A stretch of DNA of 64,000 nucleotides from contig NZ_CP060784.1 in assembly GCF_014489555.1 (NCBI RefSeq), positions 744,001 to 808,000 on the forward strand, given 5' to 3'. Positions 1-9,315 of this stretch are shown in pieces. A program made the position numbers and the translations under genes. The DNA is from Hymenobacter qilianensis. Its GTDB lineage: Bacteria; Bacteroidota; Bacteroidia; Cytophagales; Hymenobacteraceae. The notes under the pieces were generated by a model that worked only from the letters and a program-made list of their open reading frames with translations, searched no databases and had not been told where the DNA came from. Within the stretch, counting starts at the first letter, position 1, and every line of letters begins with the position of its first letter.

Positions 1-810
1 GCCCTTGCCCAGCCGCACTGCTGTGTCCTTGGTTAGTTTGTATTTGGTACCGCTGCCGGTACTTTGCTTGTTCTGAGTGACTTGCACCGGCAGGGCTTCC
101 ACCTCAGGAAAGTCGGTGAACAGCTCGCCGTGCATACTTTTGAAGTGCACATCTGCCGAGAGGTTGGCCGGGTACGTCACCTTGATATCCCCATTGATGG
201 TGTTGTAGGAAGACGCTTCCGGGGGGCTGGCCAGGTAGGTAGCTTCCACGTTGCCGTTCACGGTGCGCGCTTTCGTGGTGCCCTTCACGTTTTTGAGCGT
301 AATTGCCCCGTTCACGTTGTAGGCCCGCAGCGAACCGCTAACGTCCTGCACCATCACCTCGCCATCGTTTACCGTCGAGACGTGCACGTGCATCTGCGAG
401 GGCACTTTCACTACATAATCGATGGTGGCCTTGTATTCGATGTCGCGGTTATCGTTGCGGTTGTTATTGCGTCGGGGGCGCGAGTCGTAGGGCTCAGCGA
501 TGTAGGCAATAACGCTGTCGCCGCGCTGCTCAAAACCCAGCTTCACTTCTTTTACGCCCTGCTCTATGGTTTTCGCATCGGGGCCGCTGATGGTTTTGGT
601 GGCCTCAATGACCACTTTATTGCCGCTGTAGCCCTGCACGCGCACTGAACCGAAGATGTTGTACACGGCCAGCGTGCTGCGGGCTGCGTCGCCGGTGAGC
701 GTGAATTCTTTGTTAATTTTTTCTTCGTTTTCGCGGTTTTGGGCCCAAAGCTGGCAGCTAGACAATAGCACCAGCAGACCGATCAGGCTGGGGAGAAAGG
801 AACGTTTCAT
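1..810 (-). CDS. DUF4097-like adhesin-domain protein, 3' end outside window
   Basis: The frame opens with ATG at 810 and stays open for 270 codons to the window edge. The N-terminus has a Lys/Arg start, a hydrophobic stretch and LSSCQLWAQ, which fits either a lipoprotein signal (LSSC) or cleavage after WAQ. The body is a chain of short beta-rich repeats (VYNIFGSVRVQGYSG, AYNVNGAITLKNVKG, SYNTINGDIKV) typical of the DUF4097/putative adhesin beta-helix family. The gene is last in an operon with an ECF sigma and an anti-sigma, and its start lies 53 bp inside the anti-sigma gene in another frame, which suggests translational coupling. It is probably an envelope protein co-regulated with that sigma factor; its exact role is unknown. 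Confidence 0.75.
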   Translation of the reverse strand, partial: MKRSFLPSLIGLLVLLSSCQLWAQNRENEEKINKEFTLTGDAARSTLAVYNIFGSVRVQGYSGNKVVIEATKTISGPDAKTIEQGVKEVKLGFEQRGDSVIAYIAEPYDSRPRRNNNRNDNRDIEYKATIDYVVKVPSQMHVHVSTVNDGEVMVQDVSGSLRAYNVNGAITLKNVKGTTKARTVNGNVEATYLASPPEASSYNTINGDIKVTYPANLSADVHFKSMHGELFTDFPEVEALPVQVTQNKQSTGSGTKYKLTKDTAVRLGKG

Positions 811-1690
811 CGTAGTCGTTGGAGGTTGAGGGCGCAGCAGGCTGGCCCGTTGATAAGGTTTTGATGCTTTCTTTGATTTTGTCTTTGACCGTCTGGTTCA
901 GGTCAGGCTGCTTGAGCAGGCGGCGTAAGGGCTGCACCGACCGCTTTTCCTGGAGCTGCACCATCACATCGGCCAGGGCCGACTGCACCAGCGGCGACTC
1001 CTGCTGCGGCAGCGACTGCACCAGCCCCATCCGGACTTTCGGCTCATCGGCCAGCTCGGCCAAGGCTTCCAGCGTGGCAAGGCGCACGTTCACGTTGTCG
1101 TCGTGGTTGAGGGTGCTGAGCAGGGCCTCAATCACGCGGTCATTGGGGCCGCTTATTTCCTTGGTGTAGCTCACGGCCCGCAGCCGCTCACTGGCCGAGG
1201 GGTTTTTGATGAGCGACAACAGCATTACCTGGCGCATTTGCTCTACCTGCGTAGTCAGCGTGGCGAGTTGCTGCTGCTCCGGCGTGGCGGCGGTTTTTTT
1301 ATTGTTCAGCCAATACCCGCCCACCAGCCCAACGGCCAGCAAGCTGAGTCCATACGCCAACCGCACCGCGGACTGGGGCAGCATCAAGCTTTGCAGCCAG
1401 CCAAAAAAGCCCCCCAGCGGAGTAGCTAAGGCCGTGGGCATCGTTTCTTTATAGGAAGCGAGCATGGCGTAGAACTCGGGGCGCAGGTTTTCGCTGGGCT
1501 CCGGCACGGGCACGCTGCCGAGCGTTTGCCACATCTGCTGCATGCTTTCCAGCTCTTCCTGGCACCCGGGGCACTTGGCCACGTGAGCCTCCAGCGCAAA
1601 CCGTTCGGCATCCGGCAGCTGGTGGTTCAGGTACTCCGTGAGTTGTTCTTTTATATGGTCGCAGTTCATGGCCTTCCCGTCAGTTTTCAA
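758..1690 (-). CDS. Zinc-finger anti-sigma factor with C-terminal HEAT repeats
   Basis: Residues 1-60 form a ZAS-type domain with the HVAKCPGC signature (HxxxCxxC), which binds ECF sigma factors. One membrane segment follows at about residues 105-127 (AYGLSLLAVGLVGGYWL). The C-terminal part is helical and repetitive (VIEALLSTLNHDDNVNVRLA, ALAELADEPKVRMGLVQSL), reading as HEAT-like repeats outside the membrane. The start overlaps the sigma gene by 11 bp; a second ATG seven codons in (MNCDHIKEQ) is also possible. The 3' end overlaps the next gene. It is expected to hold the adjacent sigma factor at the membrane. A HEAT-repeat sensor half is less common than the usual variable periplasmic domain. 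Confidence 0.85.
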   Translation of the reverse strand: MKTDGKAMNCDHIKEQLTEYLNHQLPDAERFALEAHVAKCPGCQEELESMQQMWQTLGSVPVPEPSENLRPEFYAMLASYKETMPTALATPLGGFFGWLQSLMLPQSAVRLAYGLSLLAVGLVGGYWLNNKKTAATPEQQQLATLTTQVEQMRQVMLLSLIKNPSASERLRAVSYTKEISGPNDRVIEALLSTLNHDDNVNVRLATLEALAELADEPKVRMGLVQSLPQQESPLVQSALADVMVQLQEKRSVQPLRRLLKQPDLNQTVKDKIKESIKTLSTGQPAAPSTSNDYDETFLSPQPDRSAGAIV

Positions 1691-2231
1691 TTCGCAAATA
1701 GATGGTCTTCAACTCATTCATGGCCCGGTGCACGCGCACCTTCACGGCGCCTTCAGTCGTGTTCATCACGCGGGCTATTTCCTCGTATTTCAATTCCTGA
1801 AAGCGGCTCAGCACCAGTACCTCGCGGTTTTCGGCACTTAGCTTAGCCAGGGCGCTGTGCAGGGTAGCTACTTCCTGCTCGCGCTGTAGTTGCTCGTCAG
1901 CCCCTACTCCACCCCCAATTTTTTCGGCATAATCGGCTACATCAGAATGCCGAACCGAGTGCCGATTCTTCTTCACATGGTCGGCCAGGACGTTGCGCGC
2001 CAGGTGATACATCCAGGTTCTGAACTCGCCGTCGCCAGTGAAGGTGTGACGGTATTTCAGCATCCGGTAGAACACCGTTTGCACCAGGTCTTCGCTGGCC
2101 TCGGCCTGGCCCAGCATGTGGTACAGAAAGCCGAACAGCTTGCGGTGGTAGCGCTCAAAGAGCAACCCCATCCGGTCCACGTCTCCGGCCTTCACCCGAA
2201 GCATGAGCGCATTGTCTGTGAGCGAGTTCAA
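1680..2231 (-). CDS. RNA polymerase ECF sigma factor
   Basis: The 183-residue protein has sigma-70 region 2 (ALMLRVKAGDVDRMGLLFERY, then the DLVQTVFYRML core and the EFRTWMYHLARNVLADH segment) and region 4 (LSAENREVLVLSRFQELKY, EEIARVMNTTEGAVKVRVHR), with no extra domains. It is the first gene of a three-gene overlapping operon with a zinc-finger anti-sigma and a DUF4097-like protein, so it probably drives a cell-envelope response. The upstream side is bounded by a terminator hairpin and a repeat element that separate it from the histidine kinase. Confidence 0.93.
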   Translation of the reverse strand: MNSLTDNALMLRVKAGDVDRMGLLFERYHRKLFGFLYHMLGQAEASEDLVQTVFYRMLKYRHTFTGDGEFRTWMYHLARNVLADHVKKNRHSVRHSDVADYAEKIGGGVGADEQLQREQEVATLHSALAKLSAENREVLVLSRFQELKYEEIARVMNTTEGAVKVRVHRAMNELKTIYLRIEN

Positions 2232-2315
2232 CCGGTTGGAGGTAGTTTTTGAGCTTATTTTGATGTGGACACCGCGCCAACTCCCGAAGGTTACAGCAAG
2301 TCGTCATCTTTTTTC

Positions 2316-2381
2316 AAAAAAAGCCCCCCAGGCTGGATTTTCAGCACGTTGAAGCCGAACAATCCAGCCTGGGGGCTTTTT
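2316..2381. terminator. Bidirectional terminator hairpin
   Basis: An A-run and GCCCCCCAGGCTGGATT pair with AATCCAGCCTGGGGGC and a T-run. The stem has one bulged base because the left arm carries six C and the right five G. It lies after the kinase gene that ends at 2513 on the minus strand. Confidence 0.75.
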
Positions 2382-2398
2382 GGTGCAAATAAGAACGG

Positions 2399-2498
2399 TG
2401 TAGAGACGCGACACTTCGCGTCTCCTCGTTGAACGACTGACACTGCGTCGGCTAAACAACATCAGCAACGCCAAGATGCGAAGTATCGCGTCTCTACA
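2399..2498. repeat. GTAGAGAC-type inverted repeat element
   Basis: The left arm at 2399-2424 (TGTAGAGACGCG..) is matched by an imperfect reverse complement at about 2475-2498. Each arm is itself palindromic around an ACTT core. The loop contains AAACAACATCAGCAACG, also present in the composite repeat near 49.5 kb. Related copies are at 12540-12632 and 41333-41358. Confidence 0.75.
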
Positions 2499-2512
2499 AC
2501 CTGGGGGCTTTT

Positions 2513-3997
2513 TTAGGCGCGCGCCTCTGGCAGCCACACCGTGAACTCGCTGTACTCGCCGATTTCTGAATTCACCGTGAGCGTGCCACCGTGGCCTTTG
2601 GTGACGATGTCGTAGCTCAGGGAGAGGCCCAGACCCGTGCCCTCGCCCGGCGGCTTGGTCGTGAAAAAGGGGTGAAAAATCTTGTCAATCACATCCAGCG
2701 GAATGCCGGTGCCATTGTCGCGCACCCGCAGCAGCACGCCGTTTACCGCCCGCTGCGTACTCACCGAAACGGTGGGCTTATAATTGCTGCCGGGTGGCAA
2801 TTGTGTGGCCTTTTTATGCACCGCATAAAAGGCATTGGTAAACAAATTCAGCAGCACCCGGCTGATATCCTCGACCACCACGGTTATCGGGCCCAATTGC
2901 AGGTTGAAATCGGTGGTGAGGGTGGCGTTGAAGTCTTTGTGCTTGGCGCGCAGGCCGTGGTAGGCCAGGCGCAGGTACTCGTCGGCCAGCGCGTTCAGGT
3001 CCGTCGGTACCCGCTCCCCCCTGCTGGCGCGGGAGTGCAGAAGCATGCCCCGCACAATATTGCCGGCGCGGTCGGCGTGCTCATTTACCTTCTTCTGGCT
3101 TTGGGCCAGATCATCCAGAAGCATCGTTATGGTGTGCCTGCGTTTTTCTGAGATGGGCTCGTGGTCCAGCTCCTGGCGCAGCTCTTCTACCAGCTCTATG
3201 CCCACCTCCGAGAAATTATCGACGAAGTTGAGCGGGTTCTGAATTTCGTGGGCGATGCCGGCGGTGAGGGCCCCCAGCGAGGCCAGCTTTTCCTGCTGCA
3301 CCAGCTGGTCCTGGGTCTTCTGCAAATACTCCAGCGACTGGCCCAGGGTTTCGTTTTTCTGGCTGAGCATCTGTTCCTGCCGAAAGTTTTCGGCGCGGAA
3401 ATAATACACCACAAAAAACAACGTCATGAAAAACAGCAGCACGTTGGCATTGTAGAAATACGAGCTATCCTTCACATATAGAAAAGGCTGGACGTACTGC
3501 ATGGCGTAGCGCACGGCAAAATAGGCGGCTACGTTGAGCGAAAACAGCATGAGTATTTTCCAGAATTTGCGAAAGAACAGCATGGCTACAATGCTGTTGG
3601 AAATCAGGTAATACTCTACGCCGTCGTATTTGCGGGCAACGGCGATAAACGAGCACAACACCGTGACACTCAGAATGCAATAGTAAGCCGAGGCGTTGTA
3701 GCGACGATAATAGTTGAGAATAAACGGGGGTAAGTTCAGAAAAACGCCCGCCAGGCAGATCCGAAACGTCAGCCAGTCGGGGGAGTTGAAGAACACGACA
3801 ACGTAGCCGGCATAAATGGTAAGCGTGATGGCGCTTATCCCATTCAGCAGCCGCACCCGCTTCCATTGCCATTCGGTAAGCTCCTTGTGCACTCCAATGT
3901 TGATGATGCGCTTCCATACTTCCTGAAAGGGCAAAATCAACTTAGCCAGAAGCCCAGCCGGAGCATCATCCCCCGCCGACTTGTGAAGTGTGAGCAT
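2513..3997 (-). CDS. Membrane-bound sensor histidine kinase
   Basis: The 494-residue protein begins with about six membrane segments (residues 50-205) without a large external domain, followed by a coiled coil (210-238). The HisKA motif is GIAHEIQNPLN with the phospho-acceptor at His250. The HATPase domain has the N box (NLFTNAFYAV), G1 (RDNGTGIP) and G2 (GEGTGLGLSLSYDIV). It is transcribed away from a second kinase whose transmitter core is nearly identical in sequence, including ALADEYLRLAYHGLRAKHKD. No receiver gene is fused or adjacent on this strand, so it may share the response regulators of the divergent operon. Confidence 0.92.
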   Translation of the reverse strand: MLTLHKSAGDDAPAGLLAKLILPFQEVWKRIINIGVHKELTEWQWKRVRLLNGISAITLTIYAGYVVVFFNSPDWLTFRICLAGVFLNLPPFILNYYRRYNASAYYCILSVTVLCSFIAVARKYDGVEYYLISNSIVAMLFFRKFWKILMLFSLNVAAYFAVRYAMQYVQPFLYVKDSSYFYNANVLLFFMTLFFVVYYFRAENFRQEQMLSQKNETLGQSLEYLQKTQDQLVQQEKLASLGALTAGIAHEIQNPLNFVDNFSEVGIELVEELRQELDHEPISEKRRHTITMLLDDLAQSQKKVNEHADRAGNIVRGMLLHSRASRGERVPTDLNALADEYLRLAYHGLRAKHKDFNATLTTDFNLQLGPITVVVEDISRVLLNLFTNAFYAVHKKATQLPPGSNYKPTVSVSTQRAVNGVLLRVRDNGTGIPLDVIDKIFHPFFTTKPPGEGTGLGLSLSYDIVTKGHGGTLTVNSEIGEYSEFTVWLPEARA

Positions 3998-4342
3998 AGC
4001 AGAACTAACTGACTAAGGATAGATTAGGGCGAAAGTCACCGGAATGACGAAGGTGGGCCGTTACCGTTGCTTATGGCTTATGAAATGAAACGGATAGGCC
4101 GAATGGCTAAGAATAAGTAATTTAGTTGAAATGGATTCATTTATAATTGTTCCACCTATAATCATACTATATTTAGTTGTGATCCTCTTATCGTCAAAGG
4201 CTTGCGCCGGCCGGTTAGCGTGTCTGCTCTGCTGCCTTCCGCCTATGCCTGAGCAGGCATAAGCACTTCACTATTTTACGAGCACAGCCGGCTGCTGAAG
4301 CTAGAATTGCTCGCCACCGCATCGGAAGCATTATTGCCTATT
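3998..4342. other. Divergent intergenic region between two kinases
   Basis: There is no gene here. A weak plus-strand promoter candidate is TTG at 4147-4149, an 18-base spacer, then TATATTTA at 4168-4175, which partly matches the Bacteroidota TTTG/TAnnTTTG pattern. I see no clear element for the minus-strand kinase. Confidence 0.3.
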
Positions 4343-6572
4343 ATGCACTGCTATCTGCCCATAAAAGCTCTGCTGCTGCTGGCACTGGTTTGTGTCATAC
4401 GGGTAGGAATGGCGCAATCAGGCGCTGGCAAGGCGGTGTATTTCGATAAAATGCCCCCCAGCGGCATTGTGCTCGACAAAGGCTGGAAGTTTCAGGCCGG
4501 CGACGATGAACAGTGGGCGCAGCCGGACTTCGACGACCAAAATTGGCAACCGATCAACCCAACGCTTCCGCCCCGGCAGCTACCGCAAGTAGAGCAGGCG
4601 GGCATTGGCTGGCTGCGCCTGCGCTTCCAGGTAAGTCCTGAGCTACAACGCAAAGCCCTGATATTGAGCATCTCCCAATATGCCGCTTCGGAAGTTTACC
4701 TGAATGGGCAGCTGCTGCGTCAGTACGGAGTGGTGAGTTCTATACCGGTGCTGGTACAGGCTTATTGGCCTAATAGAGAGCCTATCGAGTTGCCTCTGTC
4801 GGATGAGAGCGAGCAGGTATTGGCCGTGCGGGTTGCGCACTGGGGGCTTTTTCCGCCTTCAACGATTTTTTTGTGCCCACTTTTTTTCAAGGGCATCTGG
4901 GTGGCCTGCAACAGATCGAGGAGGAGTTTAAGCAGGAAGCCAAGTATAAAGTGGCCGATATGCTCCTTTTTGGGGCGCTGCTCCTGCTCAGTACGCTGCA
5001 TGTCGCGTTCTATGTCTACAACCCGAATCAGCGGGCTAATTTTTACTTTGCGCTGTATACCATGGCCGAAGCCAGCGCCTTTTTCTGCACTGGTTTTCTG
5101 GATGATATTGGCGCTCACGGGCTACGCCTTGGTATGGACATCGTATCCTACGCGAGCCTGCAGATAGGAAGTGTATTGGCCGTGCGGGCGCTCTACAGCT
5201 TCTTTTACCTGCGGGTCGGGCGCATTTACTACGGCCTCTGGCTAGCAAATATTTTCAGTTTGTTGCTCTTGATGTTTGGTCAGGGATTTCACTGGTATCC
5301 TACGGTGGGCTTTATGCTGCTTGTTACGGCGGAGCAGCTGCGGATTACGCTTGGCGCACTTCGGCAGGCCAAACGCGCGGCGGGCATTATTGCCCTGGGC
5401 TTTGGCATCGCCTTCGTGCTGCTCCTGACGTTTGCTTCGCTTTCTATACTACAGTCGGAGATTCTTCGGCAGGAGGTGCTGGGTATTCCGCTGCATACCC
5501 TGCTCACGTTCTCCGCTTTTTTGTGCCCCGTACTGGCTATTTCGCTGTTTCTGGCCTGTCGGTTTGCCCTAGATAGTCGCCTGCTCATGATCAAGCTGGC
5601 TCAGGTACGGCGCCTTTCCGCCCAAGCCACGGCGCAGCAGGAGGAGAAGCAGCAATTGCTGGCCCAGCAGAACGAGCTTTTGGAACAACAGGTGCAGCAG
5701 CGCACGGCCGCTTTACAGCAAACCCTGAGCAATCTGCAAGCCATGCAGCAGCAGCTCATTCAAAGCGAGAAAATGGCCAGCCTGGGCGAGCTGACGGCGG
5801 GCATCGCCCACGAGATTCAGAACCCGCTCAACTTCGTCAATAATTTCGCGGAGGTGGGCGTGGACCTGTTGGCGGAGCTCAAAGCGGGCCCCCTAATAAG
5901 CCTGCCCGATAAGGAGCGAAAATCGGCCGAGGAGCTGGTTAATGACTTATCGCAAAACCTGGAGAAGATCACCTATCACGGAAAGCGGGCCGATAGCATT
6001 GTAAAAGGCATGCTGGAACACTCGCGCGCGAGTCGGGGGGAGCGGCAGCCCACGGACCTGAACGCGCTGGCCGATGAGTACCTGCGCCTGGCTTACCACG
6101 GCCTGCGTGCCAAGCACAAAGACTTCAACGCCACCCTCACCACCGATTTCGACAAGAATCTGGGTCTGGTGGAGCTTGTGCCGCAGGAAATAGGGCGCGT
6201 GCTGCTGAATCTGATCAATAACGCTTTCTATGCCGTGCAGCAGCGGCAGCGGCTGGGTCAGGCAGGCTACCGGCCCGAAGTGTGTGTGGCCACCAAGCGC
6301 CTGAAAAATGAGCAGGTAGTTATCCGGGTGAAGGACAATGGCATGGGAATCCCGGAAGTTATCCGGCAGAAAATCTTTCATCCCTTTTTCACGACAAAGC
6401 CCCCGGCGAAGGTACCGGGCTGGGCCTCTCCCTGAGCTACGACATCGTCACCAAAGGCCACGGCGGCACCATCACTGTCGCGACGAAGCCCGGCGAATAC
6501 ACGGAGTTTGCGGTATCTCTCCCCGTAAGTCAGGAACACGTACAGACACAAACGCTAAGCTATTCTATATGA
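4343..6572 (+). CDS. 7TMR-DISM-like sensor histidine kinase (two frameshifts)
   Basis: With two single-base corrections (a G in the run 4842-4846 and a C in 6400-6404) the product is about 743 residues. In order it has a signal peptide (MHCYLPIKALLLLALVC), a galactose-binding-like jelly-roll domain (GWKFQAGDDEQWAQPDF), about seven membrane helices, a glutamine-rich coiled coil, HisKA (GIAHEIQNPLN) and a HATPase ending in GEGTGLGLS. The external domain plus seven helices resembles the 7TMR-DISM receptor class, which often senses carbohydrates or ligands in the periplasm. The last codons overlap the next gene (ATGA), so kinase and receiver are translationally coupled. An upstream in-frame TTG at 4307 is possible, but ATG 4343 gives the better signal peptide. 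Confidence 0.87.
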
Positions 6573-6958
6573 GAAAGATCTTGGTTGTCGATGATGAGGC
6601 TGACGTACGGCTCCTGTTTGAGCAGCGCTTCCGGCGGGAAATCCGGGAGGGAATATTCTCGTTTACTTTCGCTTTTTCCGGCGAAGAGGCCTTATCATAT
6701 TTAGAGCAGGAGCCACATTATTCGGAAGTAGTGCTGATTTTGTCCGACATTAACATGCCGGGCATGAGTGGCCTAGAACTACTGCGCCTGATAAAAAAAG
6801 ATCATCCGATTCCGCCCCCACTGGTGATGATGATTACAGCCTACGCCGATGCCGAGAGCTACAACAAAGCCATGGAGCTGGGAGCCAATGATTTTTTATC
6901 AAAGCCACTTGATTTTGCTACGTTAAAGCAAAAACTTCTTGTCCTGAACACTATCTGA
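6569..6958 (+). CDS. Single-domain response regulator (CheY-like)
   Basis: This 129-residue stand-alone receiver has the acidic pocket VVDDEAD, the phospho-acceptor Asp60 in LILSDINMPG, the Thr of MITAYAD and the Lys of FLSKPLD. It has no output domain. It starts inside the stop codon of the upstream kinase and is followed after 10 bp by a receiver-cyclase. It most likely takes phosphate from the kinase and acts through protein contacts or as a relay or phosphate sink. Confidence 0.93.
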   Translation: MRKILVVDDEADVRLLFEQRFRREIREGIFSFTFAFSGEEALSYLEQEPHYSEVVLILSDINMPGMSGLELLRLIKKDHPIPPPLVMMITAYADAESYNKAMELGANDFLSKPLDFATLKQKLLVLNTI

Positions 6959-6968
6959 AAGCCGCGCT

Positions 6969-8015
6969 ATGAAAACCAAAATACTGGTGGTAGATGATGA
7001 GGCTGACTTAGAGTTGCTGATCAAGCAGAAGTTTCGACGCAAAATTCGGGAAGGCACCTACGAGTTTCGGTTCGCCCACGATGGGCAGCAGGCCCTCGAC
7101 AAGCTTAAGGAGCAGCCCGATATCGATATCGTTTTGTCCGATATCAACATGCCCGTGATGGATGGGCTAACGCTGCTGACCAAGCTGCCCGAGGTGAACC
7201 CCACCCTGAAAACGGTGATGGTGTCGGCCTACAGCGACATGCAGAACATCCGCATGGCCATGAACCGGGGCGCCTTCGACTTTGTGTGCAAGCCGGTGGA
7301 TTTTGCTGACCTGGAAGTAACCCTGGAGAAGACGATTGCGCAGGTAAAGCAGCTGCGCGAAACAATCAGGGCTATTCAGGAAAACAACATCCTGAAGATG
7401 TACGTGGACGAAACGGTCATCAACTTCATGGCCCGCCCCGGCCTGGAAAACCGCCTGATGGCCAGTGAAAGCATTGAGGCCACGGTAGTTTTTATTGATA
7501 TCTGCGGCTTTACGGCGCTGGCGGAAAAGCTACAGGCCGACGCGCTGGTGCGCTTACTGAACCTGTACTTTGACCAGATGGTGAAGGAAATCATTGCGCA
7601 GGGCGGCTACATCGACAAGTTTATGGGCGACGCGGTTATGGCTGTTTTCAGGGGCACGTTTCACCTCGACCGCGCCATTGATGCGGCCCTCTCGGTGCGC
7701 ACTTTGCTCCAAACCAACTCCGAGCCCCTCCCCGATGGCATTACCTACCGGCCGGATGTAGCCATTGGCATCAGTACGGGGGAGGTAGTGTCGGGCAATA
7801 TCGGGTCGGTCTCCCTGAAGCGGTTGGATTATACCATCATCGGCGACACCGTGAATCTGGGGCAGCGCTTGCAGTCGGTAGCCCAGCCCGGGCAGATTCT
7901 TATTACCGCAGCCACTTACGAGCAGGTAAAAGAGTCGTTCCAGTGTCAGCCCGTGCAGGAATTCACCTTGAAAAACAAAGCCCTACCCGTGATGACGTAT
8001 GAGGTGATATCGTAG
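6969..8015 (+). CDS. Response regulator-class III adenylate cyclase
   Basis: Residues 1-125 are a receiver (DDEAD, Asp58 in VLSDINMP, Lys108 in VCKPVD). A helical linker follows (115-165), then a class III nucleotide cyclase domain (170-345). Visible catalytic residues are the metal-binding Asp177 (FIDICGF) and Asp221 (KFMGDAVMAVF), Lys217 and Asp287 (LDYTIIGD), which specify adenine over guanine, and Asn296 and Arg300 (VNLGQR) for the transition state. All required residues are present, so it should make cAMP under control of phosphorylation. It closes the kinase/receiver operon, tying the upstream sensor to a second messenger. Confidence 0.92.
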   Translation: MKTKILVVDDEADLELLIKQKFRRKIREGTYEFRFAHDGQQALDKLKEQPDIDIVLSDINMPVMDGLTLLTKLPEVNPTLKTVMVSAYSDMQNIRMAMNRGAFDFVCKPVDFADLEVTLEKTIAQVKQLRETIRAIQENNILKMYVDETVINFMARPGLENRLMASESIEATVVFIDICGFTALAEKLQADALVRLLNLYFDQMVKEIIAQGGYIDKFMGDAVMAVFRGTFHLDRAIDAALSVRTLLQTNSEPLPDGITYRPDVAIGISTGEVVSGNIGSVSLKRLDYTIIGDTVNLGQRLQSVAQPGQILITAATYEQVKESFQCQPVQEFTLKNKALPVMTYEVIS

Positions 8016-8055
8016 CATCGTGTTCGGCAGCACAGGTTTTGGCCCCACCAGTCGC

Positions 8056-8730
8056 TTACAGTGACGGCGGTGCCAGCACGGCTTTTATTTCGGTGCCAGC
8101 TAGCAGGGAGCCGCCAGCCAGGCGGCGCAGGCGCAAATCCACAAACAGAGAGCCATCGGCGGTGATGTGGCTGCCCAATACCACGCCGCTCGCGACGAAA
8201 GTCTTATCGTCTGAACGGCTGATATTTGCCCCCCAGCCCGGCGCAACAGGCTGAGCATAAGCACTGGGGGGCATTATTTTGATCTGGAAAGGCTCCAGCT
8301 CCAGCAGTGAAGCCACCACGGTGTTTGGCGACAAGTAAGAACTACCGTCTATCAGGCGCTCAGCAACCAAGGCATTCATTGGTGCCACCACAAAGTTGTG
8401 GTCGTAGCCCTTCACCAGAATATCGCCTTTATGCACGTATTGACCCGGCACAAAGAATATACGCTTGATCCGGCCTTTGGTGTGGGCAAGCAGTGGATAA
8501 TGCCGGCTGGTAGTCACGACGCCGGGCAACTCCTCCAATACGGGCAGCGGCGCATCCGTGAGAGCAGTTTTGCTCACAGACGCAATCTGTGGCGCTGCCC
8601 GCTGGGCTGTGTCGTCTGCTTTTTCGGCCAGTGAGCCGCGCCGCCAGCACCCGCTGCAGCTCACGGTCACTAACAGGGCTATTGCAGTAAATGTCTTTAT
8701 AGAAGAAACGAAACAGTAGTCGTAGCCCAT
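8056..8730 (-). CDS. Orphan HlyD/RND-adaptor-like lipoprotein
   Basis: Starting at ATG 8730 the product has about 224 residues with a lipoprotein signal (AIALLVTVSC). The middle resembles the biotinyl-lipoyl half-motif of periplasmic adaptors (RIFFVPGQYVHKGDILVKGY, then FVVAPMNALVAERLIDGSSY), and the end resembles an adaptor beta-barrel. It lacks the long alpha-hairpin and has no pump or outer-membrane channel next to it. The frame is open 38 codons further upstream, but that extension lacks signal-peptide character. It converges on the receiver-cyclase gene. The function is uncertain; a reduced adaptor of a distant exporter is the simplest reading. Confidence 0.7.
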   Translation of the reverse strand: MGYDYCFVSSIKTFTAIALLVTVSCSGCWRRGSLAEKADDTAQRAAPQIASVSKTALTDAPLPVLEELPGVVTTSRHYPLLAHTKGRIKRIFFVPGQYVHKGDILVKGYDHNFVVAPMNALVAERLIDGSSYLSPNTVVASLLELEPFQIKIMPPSAYAQPVAPGWGANISRSDDKTFVASGVVLGSHITADGSLFVDLRLRRLAGGSLLAGTEIKAVLAPPSL

Positions 8731-9229
8731 AAATAGTGTATCTACTTGAAAGCTAAGCGCTACCTGATACTTAGTAGCCAGGAAGCACCGAGCAATAACC
8801 AGGTAATAAGTCGAGGGCTGGGGGCTTATTTCCACATTATGCAAGCCTAGTCTGAGTGCACTGCAAGTGAGGTACAGAGACCGTTTGTATTGAAAGACTA
8901 TTTCGTGAAAACTACACCAGCGATGATACCAAAATACGCCATCTTAAAATTATTTCAATATAATATTGAATATTTCTAGTAAAAATATTCTTGCACCTGG
9001 GCTAAAAAGCCACGACTTAGTAATAGCTGATTCAGTTGTCATTATCCATCTCAAATATCTAGCTCATTCTTGCTGAAAGAATTTGACCTCGCCGCCCTAT
9101 ATGTTTGGATACTTCTGAGAAACGAATCACGTCAGGATGTGACAGTCATAGCTTATCTACTAGCTCAACAGCTTCACGGTCAGCATATTCCCGGCTGCAG
9201 TTCAATTAGGGCAATGGGTAGAATACCGT
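8731..9229. other. Intergenic, no gene seen
   Basis: This stretch is AT-rich around 8930-9000 and holds only short unsupported frames. I see no RNA gene or clear promoter in it, apart from whatever drives the lipoprotein on the minus strand. Confidence 0.4.
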
Positions 9230-9315
9230 CAAGCAGAAACAAAAAAGCCCCCCGATATACCGGGGGGCTTTTTTTGTAGTGCGGAGCCGCAGGATTTCAA
9301 ACTGTGGTCCAGACA
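9230..9315 (-). repeat. Decayed copy of the ssrA 3' end and its terminator
   Basis: This segment aligns with 9868-9956. It has the same AAGCAGA lead-in, the same A-run/GCCCCCCG...CGGGGGGC/T-run hairpin, then GGAGCCGCAGG-ATTTCAAACTG followed by TGGTCCAGACAA, against GGAGCTGCAGGGATTCGAACCC and TGGTCCAGACAA in the real tmRNA. It has mutated T-loop bases and no 5' half, so it is not a functional RNA. It could be an attachment-site remnant from integration at ssrA or a partial duplication. Confidence 0.75.

Noticed and set aside
2304..2537. Open frame through the terminator and repeat
   Set aside because: It reads through a hairpin and a palindromic repeat, so the codons are explained by those structures.
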